5,463 nt of DNA from NCBI GenBank assembly GCA_027062165.1, contig JAMOTU010000164.1, positions 1 through 5,463 on the forward strand, read 5' to 3'. The translations under genes and the position numbers were made by a program. Below the pieces are notes generated by a model. It saw only the letters and a list, made by a program, of their open reading frames with translations, searched no databases and had not been told where the DNA came from. Below, in pieces: positions 4,900 through 5,463 of this stretch (its first letter is position 1; each line of letters opens with the position of its first letter). This stretch comes from Candidatus Altimarinota bacterium. GTDB taxonomy: Bacteria > Patescibacteriota > Gracilibacteria > Absconditabacterales > Absconditicoccaceae.

Positions 4900-5430
4900 A
4901 TGAAAAAGATAAAAAGCGTATTTATATTTTTAGTGTTAGGAATTTTGTCAGCGTGCGGAGTATATGAAAAGCCATTTGACGCGTATATTTATGTAGAGCC
5001 TGAAAACAACACAGCTATTTTTGTTAAAAATGATATATCTAGTATAAAAGTAGAGGAGTATGGAGATTATAAGTATATATATGCTCCCTTAAAAAATATA
5101 GTAATTTGTTGTAGAGATACGGACACCAATCACACTTTTTGCATTGGTGGAGAAATTTTAGTTGAAAGTAATACAAAAAGGCTACTTGGTTTTAAGTTTG
5201 AAGATATGCTAAGTAGTTATGTATGCAATCTTTATTCTTTAAAAGGAGCAGATATAAAACCAAATGAATATGTAGAAGAAAGCTCAATAAATGAAGTAGA
5301 GCATCTTTTAGAAAGTGAAAAAATATATATGGGAAAAGAAGTGAGAGAGCCTATAAATTTAGAGGGTAATATTTTATATGTAGGAGAAAAAATAAATACA
5401 GAAACAAATAAAACAACTAAAGAATACTAA
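4900..5430 (+). CDS. Small predicted outer-membrane lipoprotein, function unknown (176 aa)
   Basis: I do not recognise a family. Seen: a lipoprotein signal, MKKIK plus a hydrophobic core ending I-L-S-A|C with C19 as the lipid site and G20 next (no inner-membrane retention Asp). The mature protein is beta-prone to about residue 110 and holds C70 and C71 as a vicinal pair, C81 and C109. The tail (about 115-176) is polar, rich in Glu, Asn and Thr, and probably flexible. Neighbours: it starts 2 bp after the stop of the 295-aa lipoprotein, with AAAGGTG-like pairing sequence inside the end of that gene, which suggests translational coupling. Its size and lipid anchor recall DotD of type IVB systems, but I see no sequence likeness, so that name is not applied. 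Inferred: a partner of the preceding lipoprotein at the outer membrane. Confidence 0.83.
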   Translation: MKKIKSVFIFLVLGILSACGVYEKPFDAYIYVEPENNTAIFVKNDISSIKVEEYGDYKYIYAPLKNIVICCRDTDTNHTFCIGGEILVESNTKRLLGFKFEDMLSSYVCNLYSLKGADIKPNEYVEESSINEVEHLLESEKIYMGKEVREPINLEGNILYVGEKINTETNKTTKEY

Positions 5431-5436
5431 AGGAGG
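5431..5436 (+). promoter_or_regulatory. Shine-Dalgarno site of the gene at the right edge
   Basis: AGGAGG directly follows the stop codon of the 176-aa gene and ends 5 nt before the ATG at 5442. It supports a further co-transcribed gene. Confidence 0.8.
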
Positions 5437-5441
5437 AAAAA

Positions 5442-5463
5442 ATGTTTATGAGGCTTTTTGTAA
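5442..5463 (+). CDS. Start of a further gene in the cluster (cut by window edge)
   Basis: Only seven codons are visible, reading M-F-M-R-L-F-V and still open at the edge. The ATG at 5442 is 5 nt after AGGAGG; an in-frame ATG at 5448 is the alternative start. The gap to the previous gene is 11 bp, so it belongs to the same transcript. The few residues are hydrophobic with one Arg and would fit another signal peptide or membrane segment, but nothing can be said about function. Confidence 0.6.

Noticed and set aside
4900..5430. 176-aa lipoprotein as DotD
   Set aside because: Size, lipid anchor and context fit, but no sequence resemblance could be seen and the cysteine-rich mature region is unlike what I know of DotD. 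Naming it would be a guess.

Overview
The window is strongly AT-rich and purine-loaded on the coding strand. It prefers AUA for Ile and AGA for Arg, and has Shine-Dalgarno sites of the AGGAGG or poly-G type. Every gene whose start is visible, except the 7-codon fragment at the right edge, begins with a signal peptide, and two of these are lipoprotein signals. Envelope lipoproteins plus a DotC-like protein point to a diderm (Gram-negative-type) bacterium. The codon and purine bias would suit an AT-rich, possibly thermophilic lineage such as Aquificota or Campylobacterota, but that placement is a weak inference and no marker gene is present.

Layout. A leftward gene cut by the left edge (1-280, minus strand) encodes the exported N-terminus of a protein that resembles DotC/IncI TraI, an outer-membrane core-complex component of type IVB secretion and conjugation systems. 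A 98-bp divergent promoter region (281-378) separates it from a rightward gene run: a 481-aa exported coiled-coil protein with a Cys/His cluster (379-1824), a 277-aa exported protein with a glycine-rich hydrophobic segment (1841-2674), a 424-aa exported protein (2688-3962), two lipoproteins of 295 aa (4010-4897, GTG start) and 176 aa (4900-5430), and the first codons of a further gene (5442 onward). Gaps within the run are 16, 13, 47, 2 and 11 bp, so it reads as one operon, perhaps with an extra internal promoter in the 47-bp gap.

How the genes may work together. None of the five complete genes matches a family I can name. All five are exported and all carry cysteines that could pair in an oxidising periplasm. 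They sit back-to-back with a DotC-like gene behind a shared divergent promoter. The simplest reading is an undescribed, lineage-specific envelope module (periplasmic and outer-membrane accessory proteins) attached to a type IVB/IncI-like secretion or conjugation apparatus on a mobile or integrated element. That functional link is inference from one partial homology and from gene order. No RNA genes, IS elements, CRISPR arrays, attachment sites or convincing terminators were seen.
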